Source: C00003060 sp964502635 (GTDB lineage Bacteria > Desulfobacterota > Desulfobacteria > Desulfobacterales > C00003060). From it: a DNA stretch of 7,380 nt. The notes below the pieces were generated by a model. That model saw only the letters and a program-made list of their open reading frames with translations. It was not told the origin of the DNA and did no database searches. Position 1 is the first letter of the stretch, and each line of letters begins with the position of its first letter. Positions 1 through 6,308 of the stretch are shown here, piece after piece. A program made the position numbers and the translations under genes. The stretch is from assembly GCA_964502635.1 (NCBI GenBank), contig CAZCXI010000125.1, forward strand, positions 1 to 7,380, given 5' to 3'.

Positions 1-65
1 TCTCCGGACATGGTCTCTTTGATTTTTTCTTCACTGCCGCAAATATGAGGAAAATCTCCGATCAT
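1..65 (-). other. coding-like open frame running off the left edge
   Basis: An open frame begins at an ATG at 65-63 and continues off the window end. It reads roughly MIGDFPHICGSEEKIKETMS, which looks protein-like, with a DFPHICG stretch followed by a charged EEKIKET run. There is no Shine-Dalgarno sequence before the ATG. The frame differs from the exchanger-like remnant immediately upstream, so this could be the 5' end of a next gene, the interior of another remnant, or chance. I do not recognise a family. Confidence 0.2.
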
Positions 66-127
66 CACGACGCACCATCAACAAGAAGGTCTGCGCCCTT
101 GACGAGCAAGACGAATCCAAGGACTAA
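65..127 (-). pseudogene. N-terminal remnant of a Na+/Ca2+ (CaCA family) exchanger
   Basis: Read on the minus strand in a frame shifted from the lipoprotein gene, this stretch gives KLVLGFVLLV followed by KGADLLVDGAS and then two TGA stops. The hydrophobic run ending in GADLLVDGAS is the hallmark first helix of bacterial sodium/calcium exchangers (YrbG/CaxA type). In intact proteins it continues into the first alpha repeat. Here the repeat is missing and there is no clear ATG, so only about 20 codons remain. In E. coli yrbG lies next to the mlaFEDCB genes, so an exchanger relic beside an Mla operon makes sense by synteny. It overlaps the stop of the upstream lipoprotein gene by a few bases. 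The match is by eye and short. Confidence 0.45.
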
Positions 128-759
128 TTTCCTTTCAGACCATTCGAAAGGTCTTTTCCAAAATCCGTCAGAATCTGACGAAGCGCTTCATTCCAGCCTT
201 TGACCAATGCCTGCGGCGAGGCGCTATCCAGCGGAATCTCCCTCTGGTAGCGCTTTTGAAAGGCGACCTCCCCTTTAGCAGAGACATCGCGAGTGAGAAG
301 AAAGTCGATTTCCATGATCGCCTTTGGCACAGAGATGTCCCTGAAATCGCCGTACAGCGCTGTAACTGCCCCTCCAAGAAAAAGGGTCGGCTCATTATAG
401 CTCGAAAGGTCTGCAACCTGGCCGAAGAGACCGGAGCTTGCCACCCATTGCCTGACCTGTTCAGTAAACATGTCACCTGGTGAAATCAGAAACTCATTGT
501 AGAAGTCGGACTCGTAGACAACATCACCCTTACGATAAACAAAATCTTTCCCTTCATACTGAGGTGAAACAGAAAAGGTGACAACTTTCAGGACTTCATC
601 CGTCACACGAGGGGAAACATCTTCCTGCCGAGAAATCTCGATAAGGAAATAACGCTTTTCCGGGTAGCTGCTCTCGAGTCTGATGCATCCGCTCAGAAGA
701 CAAAGCAGGGCACAAAAGCCAATGGAGAGATTAAAGAAGGCGTTTTGGCTCGTTTTCAT
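124..759 (-). CDS. ABC-type transport auxiliary lipoprotein (PqiC/DUF330-like)
   Basis: This 211-residue protein starts with a lipoprotein signal peptide: K at position 2, a hydrophobic stretch, then the lipobox LLSGC. The mature part begins after that cysteine and includes the YFLIEISR segment typical of the ABC-transport auxiliary lipoprotein family (DUF330, PqiC). Members are usually encoded right after MCE proteins and are thought to form an outer-membrane-anchored periplasmic partner of the MCE channel. Here the ATG at 759 lies one base after the mlaD TAG stop, which suggests translational coupling. An in-frame ATG at 798 would add 13 residues and overlap mlaD, but it would bury the signal peptide, so the later start is preferred. 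The protein is last in the operon and probably takes the place of a separate MlaC carrier in this system, by inference. Confidence 0.85.
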   Translation of the reverse strand: MKTSQNAFFNLSIGFCALLCLLSGCIRLESSYPEKRYFLIEISRQEDVSPRVTDEVLKVVTFSVSPQYEGKDFVYRKGDVVYESDFYNEFLISPGDMFTEQVRQWVASSGLFGQVADLSSYNEPTLFLGGAVTALYGDFRDISVPKAIMEIDFLLTRDVSAKGEVAFQKRYQREIPLDSASPQALVKGWNEALRQILTDFGKDLSNGLKGN

Positions 760-760
760 T

Positions 761-1819
761 CTATTCCACAGGCTCCAAACGGGGCGGAGGTTTCCCAAAA
801 AGGAGTTGAGAAGGATATTTACGTGCGTTTTCGGTCAACTCCTTGAGGTTTTCTGAAGCTATCCTGATATTACGAACGGTCATTTCAATATCTTTCTCCT
901 GACCGGACAGCAGCTTGTCGACCTCGCCAAGGACCATTCTGAGTTTGGCAATAACCCCTGGGACGTCTTCGGACACGCCGTCGAGTTTTCTTGCCAGGTT
1001 GTCTATGCGTGTAGAAGCCTCTAATAGAACGGTTGGAACCTGGGTAAGGGGTTGCTCAGACTCCGTCATGATACGACGAGCCGTGGCCATGGTTGCCGAT
1101 GTGTCTGACAAAATGGATTCTATTTTTCCTTTATTCAGAAGCTGAGTAACACGCTGGCTGATTTCTCTCAATTCTACCACGAGCTGCTGGGCCTGTTCAT
1201 TAATCTCTTTTAGATCCAGCCCGTTGGCGGTTTTGGTAAAGGTATTCAAAGAGGTTTCGATGGCATCTGTGATTTTTTCGACATCGATCTGCTCCAGTTT
1301 TCTCATAATTCTGTCTAGAGATTCGCTCAGACGGGCAATGGTGCTAGGTGCAGAAGGGATATAGAAATAGCGGGGGATCCAATCGATCTTCAAGGGGGGA
1401 TTGCGTTCCGGGTCCAAGTAATCAGCTTCCAGATAGGCGGTTCCAGTGATCCCTTGAAATGCTAGTCGAACCCGAAGGCCTTTTTCTATTTCCTTCGTCA
1501 GGTCTGACTTGGCCGACTGTTTAGATCGGGTCTGCCACGCGTCTTGGGAAAGGCCCACTCGGACAAGTACGTATCGAAAGCCGGTAGGATACTCTCTATC
1601 AACAAGCGTAATGAGCTCAACATTGCCGATACCAACGCCACGGAACTTGACGGGAGAGCCGACCTCCAGCCCCTGCACGGAGTCCTCGAAGTACGTCTCC
1701 ATGGGTGTTTTTTTCTGTAGGAGCGCTCCTGCCCCCAGAATGGTCACGGCGACCACGGCGATCGCTGCGGCGCTGATGACAAATATGCCTATCTTAAAGT
1801 GACTGGTTCTGGCACTCAT
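761..1819 (-). CDS. mlaD: MlaD-type MCE-domain lipid-binding protein
   Basis: This 352-residue protein belongs to the MCE (mammalian cell entry) family, which forms hexameric rings that shuttle lipids across the periplasm. Residues about 8-32 form one transmembrane anchor (FKIGIFVISAAAIAVVAVTI). The MCE domain follows from about residue 40, with the diagnostic run VQGLEVGSPVKFRGVGIGNV. After the domain (about residue 150) comes a long helical, probably coiled-coil region rich in L, E, I and K up to about 330. The tail YPSQLLFGKPPPR is common in MlaD proteins of this longer type. E. coli MlaD is much shorter (about 180 residues), so this is a form with an extended C-terminal helix that may bridge further across the periplasm. 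The ATG at 1819 has only a weak upstream ribosome site and lies 55 bases after mlaF. Confidence 0.93.
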   Translation of the reverse strand: MSARTSHFKIGIFVISAAAIAVVAVTILGAGALLQKKTPMETYFEDSVQGLEVGSPVKFRGVGIGNVELITLVDREYPTGFRYVLVRVGLSQDAWQTRSKQSAKSDLTKEIEKGLRVRLAFQGITGTAYLEADYLDPERNPPLKIDWIPRYFYIPSAPSTIARLSESLDRIMRKLEQIDVEKITDAIETSLNTFTKTANGLDLKEINEQAQQLVVELREISQRVTQLLNKGKIESILSDTSATMATARRIMTESEQPLTQVPTVLLEASTRIDNLARKLDGVSEDVPGVIAKLRMVLGEVDKLLSGQEKDIEMTVRNIRIASENLKELTENARKYPSQLLFGKPPPRLEPVE

Positions 1820-1874
1820 GGTCTGGATTGCCTGAAAGGGTTAATACCAGTTTCTCTTTCTTGCGCTGACAAGC

Positions 1875-2648
1875 CTATTCGAACATATCAGATGCCACCT
1901 TCCGGTTCAAGAATTGTCGCACCCACGGATTGTCGCTCTGGTCCCGCAATTCGTTGGGGCGACCTGTGGCGGCAATGCCCTTGGTGGTTGTATCCAGGAT
2001 CACGACCCGGTCAGCGATCGTATAAGTACTCGCCAGATCATGGCTCACGATGACGAAAGTGATGCCTAGGTTATGGGCCGCATTCAAAACGAGCTGGTCC
2101 ACTTCTGCCGAAGTAATGGGGTCCAATCCTGACGATGGCTCGTCAAGAAAAAGAATTTGAGGATCAAGGGCCATGGCCCTGGCAATGGCTGCCCGCTTCT
2201 GCATACCTCCACTTAGCTGGGACGGCATTTGATCTTCAAAGCCGTGCAGTCCCACCAACTCCAGTTTCATCATGGCAATAAGGTCCATCGCCGACGGCGG
2301 TAAATCGGTAAACTCTTCCAGCGGCAGACGGGCGTTCTCGAGCAAGGTCATAGAGCCGAAAAGGGCTCCTCGTTGGTACATGACACCGATCTCACTCAGA
2401 ATCTGAAGACGCTCTTTCCCTTCAGCAGATACAATATCCTGTCCGTTAATAAGGATCTTTCCCGACATAGGCCTGTACAGACCGATCATCTGTTTCAGGA
2501 TGGTACTCTTGCCCGAGCCTGAACCTCCCAATATGACAAAGACTTCACCCCGATCCACCTCAAAGGAGATATTGTCAATGATTAGGGTTTCGCCGTACCC
2601 GGCAGTGAGGTTCTCAACGCGCACAATGGGATCTTGAATTCGACTCAC
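1875..2648 (-). CDS. mlaF: MlaF-type ABC transporter ATPase
   Basis: This 257-residue cytoplasmic nucleotide-binding subunit hydrolyses ATP to drive the MlaE permease. All ABC motifs are intact: Walker A GGSGSGKST at 41-49, Q-loop glutamine 92 in VMYQRGALFGSMT, signature LSGGM at 145-149, Walker B ILFLDE at 165-170 with DEPSSGLDP, and the switch histidine 203 in IVSHD. The QRGALFGSMT segment after the Q-loop is characteristic of MlaF rather than of other ABC families. The start is a GTG at 2648, three bases after the permease stop. The nearest purine-rich stretch (TAAGG) is too close for a good ribosome site, so translation probably depends on coupling to the permease gene. No later start keeps the conserved N-terminus. 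Confidence 0.94.
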   Translation of the reverse strand: MSRIQDPIVRVENLTAGYGETLIIDNISFEVDRGEVFVILGGSGSGKSTILKQMIGLYRPMSGKILINGQDIVSAEGKERLQILSEIGVMYQRGALFGSMTLLENARLPLEEFTDLPPSAMDLIAMMKLELVGLHGFEDQMPSQLSGGMQKRAAIARAMALDPQILFLDEPSSGLDPITSAEVDQLVLNAAHNLGITFVIVSHDLASTYTIADRVVILDTTTKGIAATGRPNELRDQSDNPWVRQFLNRKVASDMFE

Positions 2649-2651
2649 GCC

Positions 2652-3806
2652 TTAGACACCCAGGTAGTAATAGACGACCGAAAAAACACCATCAATAATA
2701 ACAATAAAGATAATGCCGCTCACCACTGCCCGTGTGGCCGATTCGCCGACGGCAGTGGCACCGATTTTCGTTTGCAGACCACGCAGACATCCGATACCCG
2801 CTATCATGATGCCGAAGACAAGGGATTTCACGAGGCCACTCAGGAAATCCATATAGCTCACAGCAGAAAGGACCTCGTTCCAATACGTGACAAAGGGATA
2901 GCCCAGCGACCGCAAGACAAGAGAGCCTCCCATCACACCTATCAGATCAGAAAAAATGGTCAAGAGCGGCGTCATGGCCAAGGCTGCAATGACCCGGCTC
3001 ACCACCAGGAATCGCACAGGATCAAGCCCCATCGTGTTGAGGGCATCTATCTCTTCATTGACCTTCATGGTGCCCAACTCCGCGGCAAAGGCGGAACCCG
3101 AACGCCCTGTCAGAACAATGGCCGTCATGAGAGGCCCGAGCTCTCTCAGGATGGCCAGCCCAACAAGGTCTGCCACAAAGATCTCGGCACCGAACTGCCG
3201 CATAGGGATAACGGCTTGAAAACCCATGATCAACCCAACCAGGAAGCTGACCAGGGCAATGATGGGGAGGGCATTGACGCCTGTGGTTTCCGCCACAAGG
3301 AATGCATCTTTCCACCGCACTCGACGAGGGTTCCGGAAGGCATACACCAGGGAGACAAAAACCTCACCCACGAAGACGATGAGGTCGTAGGCGTCTTGCC
3401 AGATCCTATAGACAGTTTTGCCGACCTCTTCTGCAAGATTGACGGATTTCCGCTCTTCCGTCTGTGCATCCCTGAATCCAGCCGGGTCAAAGAGGTCCAG
3501 AATGCGCTGGAATCTGGCTTGAAGATCTCGGATTTCCGCTTCTCCGCCTCTCATTTGTTGCCGTCTGAGGATGTCCACCAACAGTCCGATTCCAGAAACA
3601 TCGCAATAATTGATCTTCGACGCATCAACCACTACCCGGCTCGGCGACATCTTCTCAATGGCGCCTGTTGCCTCGCGCCACACCTTTGCTGTTGTGGCTG
3701 AATCCAGACGGCCCTCGATCGTGAGCAAGAGGCCGCCTGGCCCGCTCGCGTCAGCGCGAATCGATGCCGGGGATTCCCCTTGCATATTGAAAGATGCGAC
3801 ATCCAT
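2652..3806 (-). CDS. mlaE: MlaE-type ABC permease with fused N-terminal STAS domain
   Basis: This 384-residue protein has two parts. Residues about 20-105 form a STAS domain with the core strand RVVVDASKINYCD and the loop DVSGIG (69-74), as in MlaB and anti-sigma antagonists. Residues about 125-384 form the MlaE permease, with several hydrophobic segments and the family signature RELGPLMTAIVLTGRSGSA followed by AAELGTMKVNEEIDAL. In E. coli MlaB is a separate protein that binds the MlaF ATPase and is needed for its activity. Here the two are one polypeptide, so no separate mlaB is expected and the STAS part could contact MlaF within the same complex. The start at 3806 has a GAGG ribosome site ten bases upstream; the methionine eight residues in has none. 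The gene lies 30 bases after the protease gene. Confidence 0.95.
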   Translation of the reverse strand: MDVASFNMQGESPASIRADASGPGGLLLTIEGRLDSATTAKVWREATGAIEKMSPSRVVVDASKINYCDVSGIGLLVDILRRQQMRGGEAEIRDLQARFQRILDLFDPAGFRDAQTEERKSVNLAEEVGKTVYRIWQDAYDLIVFVGEVFVSLVYAFRNPRRVRWKDAFLVAETTGVNALPIIALVSFLVGLIMGFQAVIPMRQFGAEIFVADLVGLAILRELGPLMTAIVLTGRSGSAFAAELGTMKVNEEIDALNTMGLDPVRFLVVSRVIAALAMTPLLTIFSDLIGVMGGSLVLRSLGYPFVTYWNEVLSAVSYMDFLSGLVKSLVFGIMIAGIGCLRGLQTKIGATAVGESATRAVVSGIIFIVIIDGVFSVVYYYLGV

Positions 3807-3836
3807 GGTTTCTGGTCCTCAGTCGATCAAGAGGAG

Positions 3837-4649
3837 CTAACGGGCTTTGGTGTAATACCGCATTGCTTCGGGCAGCAATGCCTTGATTTTCCTGATCCTG
3901 GTCTCATCAGATGGGTGGGTGCTCAGGAATGCGGGTGGAGATTTTGCGTCTTTCTTTGCAGACATTCTTTGCCAGAAAGCGAGGGCTGCGTTTGGATCGT
4001 AGCCGGCCATGGCCATAAATATCAAGCCAAGATGGTCCGCCTCTCCTTCTTGCAGGCGGCCGTACGGGAGAAGCACCCCAACTTCAGTGCCCAATCCGAA
4101 AGCCGTCATCCAAAGTTCTCTGGTTTGTTGCGGTTTTTGCGCTAAGGCCACGGAAAGGGCCGTGCCTCCCATCTGGGCCATCAGGGCCTGACTCATCCTC
4201 TCATTACCGTGCTTTGCTACAGCGTGTGCTATCTCATGTCCCATGACGGTTGCCAGGCCGGCTTCATCCTGGGTGATCGGCAATATGCCCGTATAGACGA
4301 CCACCTTCCCGCCCGACATACACCAGGCGTTCACTTCGTCACTCTCCACAAGATTGAATTCCCAGCTATAGCCGTCCAATTCGCGGGACAACTGATTCTG
4401 AGCAAAGTATTGTTCTACCGCTCTTTGAATCCGTTCTCCAACCCGCTTGACCATCTGCGTTTGTTCTCGGTTGGAGCTCAATTTATGGGCTTTCAGAAAT
4501 GTATCATACTCTTGCAGGCTCATAGCCAGCATCGTCGAGTTGGGAACAATATCAAGTTGTGTCCTGCCTGTGATCGGTACGGTGCTACAGGAGACTAAGA
4601 GAAGAAAAAGGGCCGCTATGATACTGCTGTAATCTCTTAAGGCTTTCAT
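3837..4649 (-). CDS. M48-family zinc metallopeptidase, lipoprotein
   Basis: This 270-residue envelope protease has a lipoprotein signal peptide ending in the lipobox LVSC with cysteine 21. The zinc site is complete: HEIAH at 138-142 and the third ligand glutamate 203 in EGEADHLG, followed by a conserved STHPSDETRI near the C-terminus. This is the layout of LoiP/YcaL/BepA-type M48 proteases, which degrade misfolded outer-membrane proteins. It lacks the long TPR tail of BepA, so LoiP or YcaL is the closer comparison. The start at 4649 is preferred because AAGGAG lies nine bases upstream and the signal peptide then begins properly with MKALRDYS; the open frame extends to 4730 but overlaps the DUF302 gene. 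Its position 30 bases before an Mla operon suggests co-expression with lipid transport. Whether it cuts a component of the transporter is unknown. Confidence 0.92.
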   Translation of the reverse strand: MKALRDYSSIIAALFLLLVSCSTVPITGRTQLDIVPNSTMLAMSLQEYDTFLKAHKLSSNREQTQMVKRVGERIQRAVEQYFAQNQLSRELDGYSWEFNLVESDEVNAWCMSGGKVVVYTGILPITQDEAGLATVMGHEIAHAVAKHGNERMSQALMAQMGGTALSVALAQKPQQTRELWMTAFGLGTEVGVLLPYGRLQEGEADHLGLIFMAMAGYDPNAALAFWQRMSAKKDAKSPPAFLSTHPSDETRIRKIKALLPEAMRYYTKAR

Positions 4650-4677
4650 GGCCGCATTCTCCTTAGGTATGTTGGCG

Positions 4678-5064
4678 TTAGAGGTTTTCGATAACCCGCT
4701 TGAGTTTTGCCTGCACCTGTGCTGCAACATCCCGCAACTTGGGATTCTCTATTGCCTTCATGGACGCTATGGGATCTATCGCTGACACGTCAATCGTTCC
4801 GTCCGGATGCTCCTGCACCACCACATTGCACGGCAGCATGGTGCCGATCTTGTTTTCCAGTTTAAGGGCCTCATACGCAAAAACAGGATTGCAAGCGCCG
4901 AGAATTCTGTATTTCCTGAAATCGACATCAAGTTTCTTCTTCAGGGTCTTTTGAACATCAATATCGGTGAGAACACCAAAGCCCTCCTTTTTCAGCGCCT
5001 CGACAACGCCCGTAACAGCATCATCAAATAACATATGCAGTGTTTTGTTGAAATAATATTGCAT
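4678..5064 (-). CDS. DUF302 domain protein
   Basis: This 128-residue protein is almost entirely one DUF302 domain. The family landmarks are all visible: EALKKEGFGVLTDIDVQ (about 22-38), KLDVDFRKYRILGACNP (44-60) with cysteine 58, and GTMLPCNVVVQE (74-85) with cysteine 79. Two conserved cysteines in these positions are usual for the family, whose biochemical role is not established; some members sit next to redox or metal-related genes. No signal peptide is visible, so a cytoplasmic location is likely. The ATG at 5064 gives the usual family N-terminus although the ribosome site is poor. It is first in the six-gene set, 28 bases before the M48 gene, so it may be part of the same transcript. Confidence 0.9.
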   Translation of the reverse strand: MQYYFNKTLHMLFDDAVTGVVEALKKEGFGVLTDIDVQKTLKKKLDVDFRKYRILGACNPVFAYEALKLENKIGTMLPCNVVVQEHPDGTIDVSAIDPIASMKAIENPKLRDVAAQVQAKLKRVIENL

Positions 5065-5151
5065 GTTTTCGGCTCGTTACAAATATTTTCATCTAATAAC
5101 AGGTACGGATCGGAGTCGTCTTTTTGGCCAAGCACCTACAATGTAATTGAT

Positions 5152-5180
5152 TTCATACCAAAATTGGTTCAATAAGGCAA
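5152..5180 (-). promoter_or_regulatory. candidate sigma70-type promoter for the DUF302-M48-mla genes
   Basis: Read on the minus strand there is TTGCCT (5180-5175), a 17-base spacer and TATGAA (5157-5152). Each box matches the consensus at four of six positions. The spacer contains a small dyad, ACCAA-TT-TTGGT. Transcription would start near 5145, leaving a leader of about 80 bases before the DUF302 ATG. The match is modest and other starts are possible. Confidence 0.25.
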
Positions 5181-5460
5181 CGAGATCAGATTTTCATCAG
5201 ATGTTGAATAGACATAGACCGCAAGACACCACATGCGACAGGCTTCCTCTTACGATACCCACCTCATTGGCCGACTATCCAAAATCCTTGGGCGATGAGG
5301 CTTTAATGTGTTCTAATCGGGACTCAATTCGACAGGTTTGTCACATCAGCTTGGATGGCATCTGACAGATTGTGGATCGAGCTTGATAAGCGGAGGTGTT
5401 TAGATATAGTTATAGAATCATAAGCTTCCCAAGAATGTAGATGCTGGCAAGCTGTGTTCC

Positions 5461-5481
5461 GCCAAAATCCTGCATTTTGGC
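5461..5481. repeat. perfect 8-bp inverted repeat (hairpin)
   Basis: GCCAAAAT at 5461-5468 is followed by the loop CCTGC and the exact reverse complement ATTTTGGC at 5474-5481. There is no T-run on either side, so it is not an ordinary Rho-independent terminator. It could be an operator, an RNA structure or a relic of a small repeat family. Confidence 0.6.
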
Positions 5482-5490
5482 AAGTGACCT

Positions 5491-5580
5491 CTAACTGGGC
5501 TTAAGGCCCTTTTCCTTCCAGATATCATCCGGAAATCCAAGCAGGGCCAGAGTGGGTTCCAGAAGCCGCCTTGACATTAG
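5491..5580 (-). other. short coding-like run, possible gene end
   Basis: A 29-codon minus-strand frame closed by TAG at 5493-5491 reads in part LLEPTLALLGFPDDIW and ends GLKPS. It has a plausible protein character and contains an ATG at 5577 with no ribosome site. The frame is blocked upstream by a TAG directly before 5580. It may be the tail of a decayed gene. No family was recognised and chance remains likely. Confidence 0.15.
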
Positions 5581-5953
5581 CTATGAACAAACCAATCGGT
5601 TCACGATTTTCCATTTTGAAATATGTGTCGCAAATCCGACCTGTCACCTTCTAACCGGTGAGGCGAACAGATATCTATATTTCCATCAGACTTTGGACAG
5701 GTTCACTTTGAGGAGGATAATTCACTTCAGAATCTGGGCGCGACCAGTCAAGGTTCCAAACACAAACAACACCACCCTCGGAGGCTTGGGCGAAGCTCGA
5801 TGCAACAGAGATATTGGCTCCCGGTTAATCCGGGCAAACCACAATATATAGAGATTGATCGAAACGAGTTGACTCTGTTAGGAGATGAGCCCTTTTTGCA
5901 AGAGGAGTGTCTATAGGGCGGGAGATCTTGAGTACATGTTGTGCGTTTTGGAA

Positions 5954-6130
5954 TCACCTGGGCAAGGTAAAATAAAAGGTGGAACCCCTTCCTTTTTCAG
6001 ACCCTACCCAGACTTTGCCTGCATGCTGGCGTATAATCCGATCAACGATGGCCAGGCCTAGGCCTGTTCCCTCTTTATCGCCTTTTTTCTTTATCCGATA
6101 GAACCTCTCGAATATGTTCCGGAAGCTCAT
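5954..6130 (-). pseudogene. C-terminal remnant of a sensor histidine kinase (HATPase_c end)
   Basis: The minus-strand frame from about 6130 to the TGA at 5954 encodes the last part of a histidine-kinase ATPase domain. It begins with the F-box NIFERFYRIKKKG, continues with the G2-box EGTGLGLAIVDRII and ends with GKVWVGSEKGRGSTFYFTLPR at the usual family C-terminus. The N-box, G1-box, dimerisation domain, phosphorylated histidine and any sensor are missing, so it cannot be an active kinase. Just upstream, in the other frame, the bases read PEHELPEHI, which resembles the residues that normally precede IFERFYR. A one-base loss may therefore have shifted the frame there. The piece is joined directly to a dehydrogenase remnant. 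An open frame begins at 6226, but its first part is only the dehydrogenase sequence read out of frame. Confidence 0.8.
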
Positions 6131-6137
6131 GTTCTGG

Positions 6138-6308
6138 AAAAGTGCTCTCGATGATCTTCTCCACGCCCTTTGCCGACACGATACAGGGCACGCTGAGGCA
6201 GACATCCTGAAGCCCGAATTCGCCATTCAGTATCGTGGAAACCGTAAGCATGGTGTTTTGCCCGCGCAAGATCGCGCCGGTGACCCGATGAAAAAGGGGG
6301 TGATGCAC
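6138..6308 (-). pseudogene. C-terminal remnant of an L-lactate/malate dehydrogenase
   Basis: The minus-strand frame from 6308 encodes the C-terminal lobe of the LDH/MDH family: RVTGAILRGQNTMLTVSTIL, then NGEFGLQDVCLSVPCIV, then GVEKIIES. The xLTVSTxLxGEYG and DVCLSVPxIVxxxGVEKIIE patterns are typical of L-lactate dehydrogenases. The Rossmann NAD site, the catalytic histidine and the arginine loops are absent. Recognisable similarity runs from about 6287 to 6138. After that the frame passes into kinase-derived sequence and stops at 6075 in DKEKRR. The GTG at 6308 follows the oxidoreductase TAG with no gap and in the same frame, so it is probably not a real start. The fragment should be inactive unless it has a new role. 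Confidence 0.78.

Larger units (their letters stand above)
5065..5953. other. gene-poor stretch without a convincing intact gene
   Basis: About 890 bases separate the DUF302 start from the kinase remnant. No open frame here has a good ribosome site together with a recognisable family. The largest plus-strand frame (GTG at 5552 to 5851, 99 codons) has no known motif. On the minus strand, in the same frame as the kinase remnant, there are open runs of 42 codons (5953-5828) and 49 codons (5824-5678), each closed by a stop. These could be decayed coding sequence, but such lengths are compatible with chance. The stretch also holds a hairpin at 5461-5481, a small dyad CCCGG-TTAAT-CCGGG at 5820-5834 and a promoter candidate at 5152-5180. 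Confidence 0.6.

Noticed and set aside
2634..3701. 355-codon open frame on the plus strand
   Set aside because: It lies opposite the clear mlaE gene, is rich in H, Q, R and D, shows no domain and has no ribosome site. It is a shadow of the codon pattern on the other strand.
5147..5365. 72-codon plus-strand open frame
   Set aside because: No ribosome site and no known motif; it would overlap the promoter region expected for the DUF302 gene.
5383..5410. Plus-strand TTGATA-16-TATAGT promoter-like pair
   Set aside because: Reasonable boxes, but nothing downstream on that strand looks like a gene, and AT-rich spacers give such matches by chance.
5497..5513. GGGC-TTAAG-GCCC followed by TTTT, as a plus-strand terminator
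   Set aside because: The stem is only four base pairs and no plus-strand gene precedes it.
5552..5851. 99-codon plus-strand open frame in the gene-poor stretch
   Set aside because: GTG start without a ribosome site, no recognisable motif, and the opposite orientation to all neighbours. Not enough to call a gene.
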